From the NCBI GenBank assembly GCA_013289955.1, contig JABCYZ010000015.1, positions 1 to 64,000 of the forward strand: 64,000 bases of DNA. The letters are read 5' to 3'. Below the pieces are notes generated by a model, which searched no databases, was not told the DNA's origin, and saw only the letters and a program-made list of their open reading frames with translations. Below are positions 63,507 to 64,000 of the stretch, in pieces. Origin of the DNA: Acidobacteriota bacterium. Its GTDB lineage: Bacteria; Acidobacteriota; Terriglobia; Acidiferrales; UBA7541. The position numbers and the translations under genes are program-made. Position 1 is the stretch's first letter. Each line of letters begins with the position of its first letter.

Positions 63507-64000
63507 ATGACAAAACGCCTTCCTGCCGATCTTTCGCTCGCTTTCTGCAGCTTGCTCTGGGGCGCAACGTTTGTCGTCGTGAAGAATTCCCTCGCCTATT
63601 CTTCGGTCTTCGTCTTTCTGTCTGCTCGGTTCACGCTGGCTGCATTCCTGATGGCCGCCTTCCGGCCGCGCGTATTCCGAACGCTGAAAAGGGAGGAGCT
63701 GCTCGCCGGCGCCGCCCTCGGCTTCTTTATGTTTGCCGGCTACGCCTTCCAGACTGCCGGCCTGCGATACACGACACCAGCGAAGTCCGGCTTTGTCACC
63801 GGCTCAAGCGTCGTCCTCGTCCCCGTTCTTCTCGCCATCTTCTGGAGACGCCGGCTCACTCTCTGGGTTTATGCCGGCGTATCTGCCGCCGTCTTCGGTC
63901 TCTATTTCCTGACCGTGCCCGCGGAGGGCCTCAGGCACCTCAACCGCGGCGATTTGCTCACACTCGTCGCGGCGGGCTTCTACGCCATGCATATCATTCT
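63507..64000 (+). CDS. DMT-family (EamA) transporter, 3' end outside window
   Basis: The ATG at 63507 opens a frame that runs off the window, giving the first ~164 residues: MTKRLPADLSLAFCSLLWGA, then FVFLSARFTLAAFLMAAF, LLAGAALGFFMFAGYAFQ, GLRYTTPAKSGFVTGSSV and LLAIFWRRRLTLWVYAGV. These are successive membrane helices of an EamA/DMT transporter, with the SGFVTG motif after helix 3 that is typical of the family. The substrate is unknown (metabolite exporters are common in this group). Confidence 0.9.
   Translation, partial: MTKRLPADLSLAFCSLLWGATFVVVKNSLAYSSVFVFLSARFTLAAFLMAAFRPRVFRTLKREELLAGAALGFFMFAGYAFQTAGLRYTTPAKSGFVTGSSVVLVPVLLAIFWRRRLTLWVYAGVSAAVFGLYFLTVPAEGLRHLNRGDLLTLVAAGFYAMHII

Overview
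The window looks like a chromosomal segment of an Acidobacteriota (Terriglobia-like) bacterium. The evidence is indirect: moderately high GC, two transmembrane regulators that join an OmpR-type winged helix to a TolB/PD40 propeller, a 1355-residue Oar-type TonB-dependent receptor with an N-terminal carboxypeptidase-regulatory domain, and several small secreted proteins of a kind common in that phylum. There are no rRNA genes, no CRISPR array and no intact transposon. One tRNA gene, tRNA-Ala(CGC), is present.

Layout. 1-9.6 kb: tail of a secreted protein, an AraC relic, an SDR oxidoreductase, small secreted or membrane proteins, the first winged-helix/PD40 regulator, an NTF2-like secreted protein and a gene broken by frameshifts. 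9.6-13.9 kb: a diheme cytochrome c, then an accessory patch with an orphan UPF0175 antitoxin, a vapBC pair with a palindromic operator, a DUF1778/GNAT toxin-antitoxin pair with a clear promoter, a PIN-like (DUF5615-type) toxin remnant, an integrase N-terminal remnant and an AraC tail. 13.9-19.6 kb: an L,D-transpeptidase/M23 peptidase pair, a secreted protein, the second winged-helix/PD40 regulator and the tRNA. 19.8-25.9 kb: CtpA-type protease diverging from tatB-tatC-M28 peptidase, then aroB and ubiE/menG. 26.1-30.7 kb (minus): prepilin peptidase, NtrB-like kinase, coiled-coil periplasmic protein and NtrC-like regulator, resembling a PilD/PilS/PilR module. 31-34.2 kb: an ABHD18-like hydrolase, a truncated VapC, a SUKH-like protein, a short SDR relic and a TlpA-like thioredoxin.

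34.2-40.1 kb is a leftward, tightly packed catabolic operon: acyl-CoA carboxyltransferase, small membrane protein, HMG-CoA lyase, enoyl/methylglutaconyl-CoA hydratase, thioesterase and histidine ammonia-lyase. This fits leucine and histidine breakdown. 41.4-43.3 kb holds rsgA and a GNAT gene. 43.3-45.5 kb encodes a two-subunit B12 mutase. Its specificity residues (Phe103, Gln221) match isobutyryl-CoA mutase rather than methylmalonyl-CoA mutase, so it probably links valine-derived isobutyryl-CoA to butyryl-CoA. 45.7-50.3 kb holds two tandem TolC-family genes, each behind the same duplicated leader hairpin. 50.6-58.2 kb (plus) carries pyrE, truA, an aldehyde dehydrogenase, a LeuA/HMGL-family enzyme, an M20 peptidase and an amidohydrolase. 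After a 1-kb non-coding stretch with a strong promoter comes the TonB-dependent receptor, a textbook terminator and the start of a DMT transporter.

I did not find an unmistakably new system. The most informative signals are the isobutyryl-CoA mutase signature, the toxin-antitoxin/relic patch at 10.7-13.8 kb, and the duplicated hairpin leaders of the two TolC genes.
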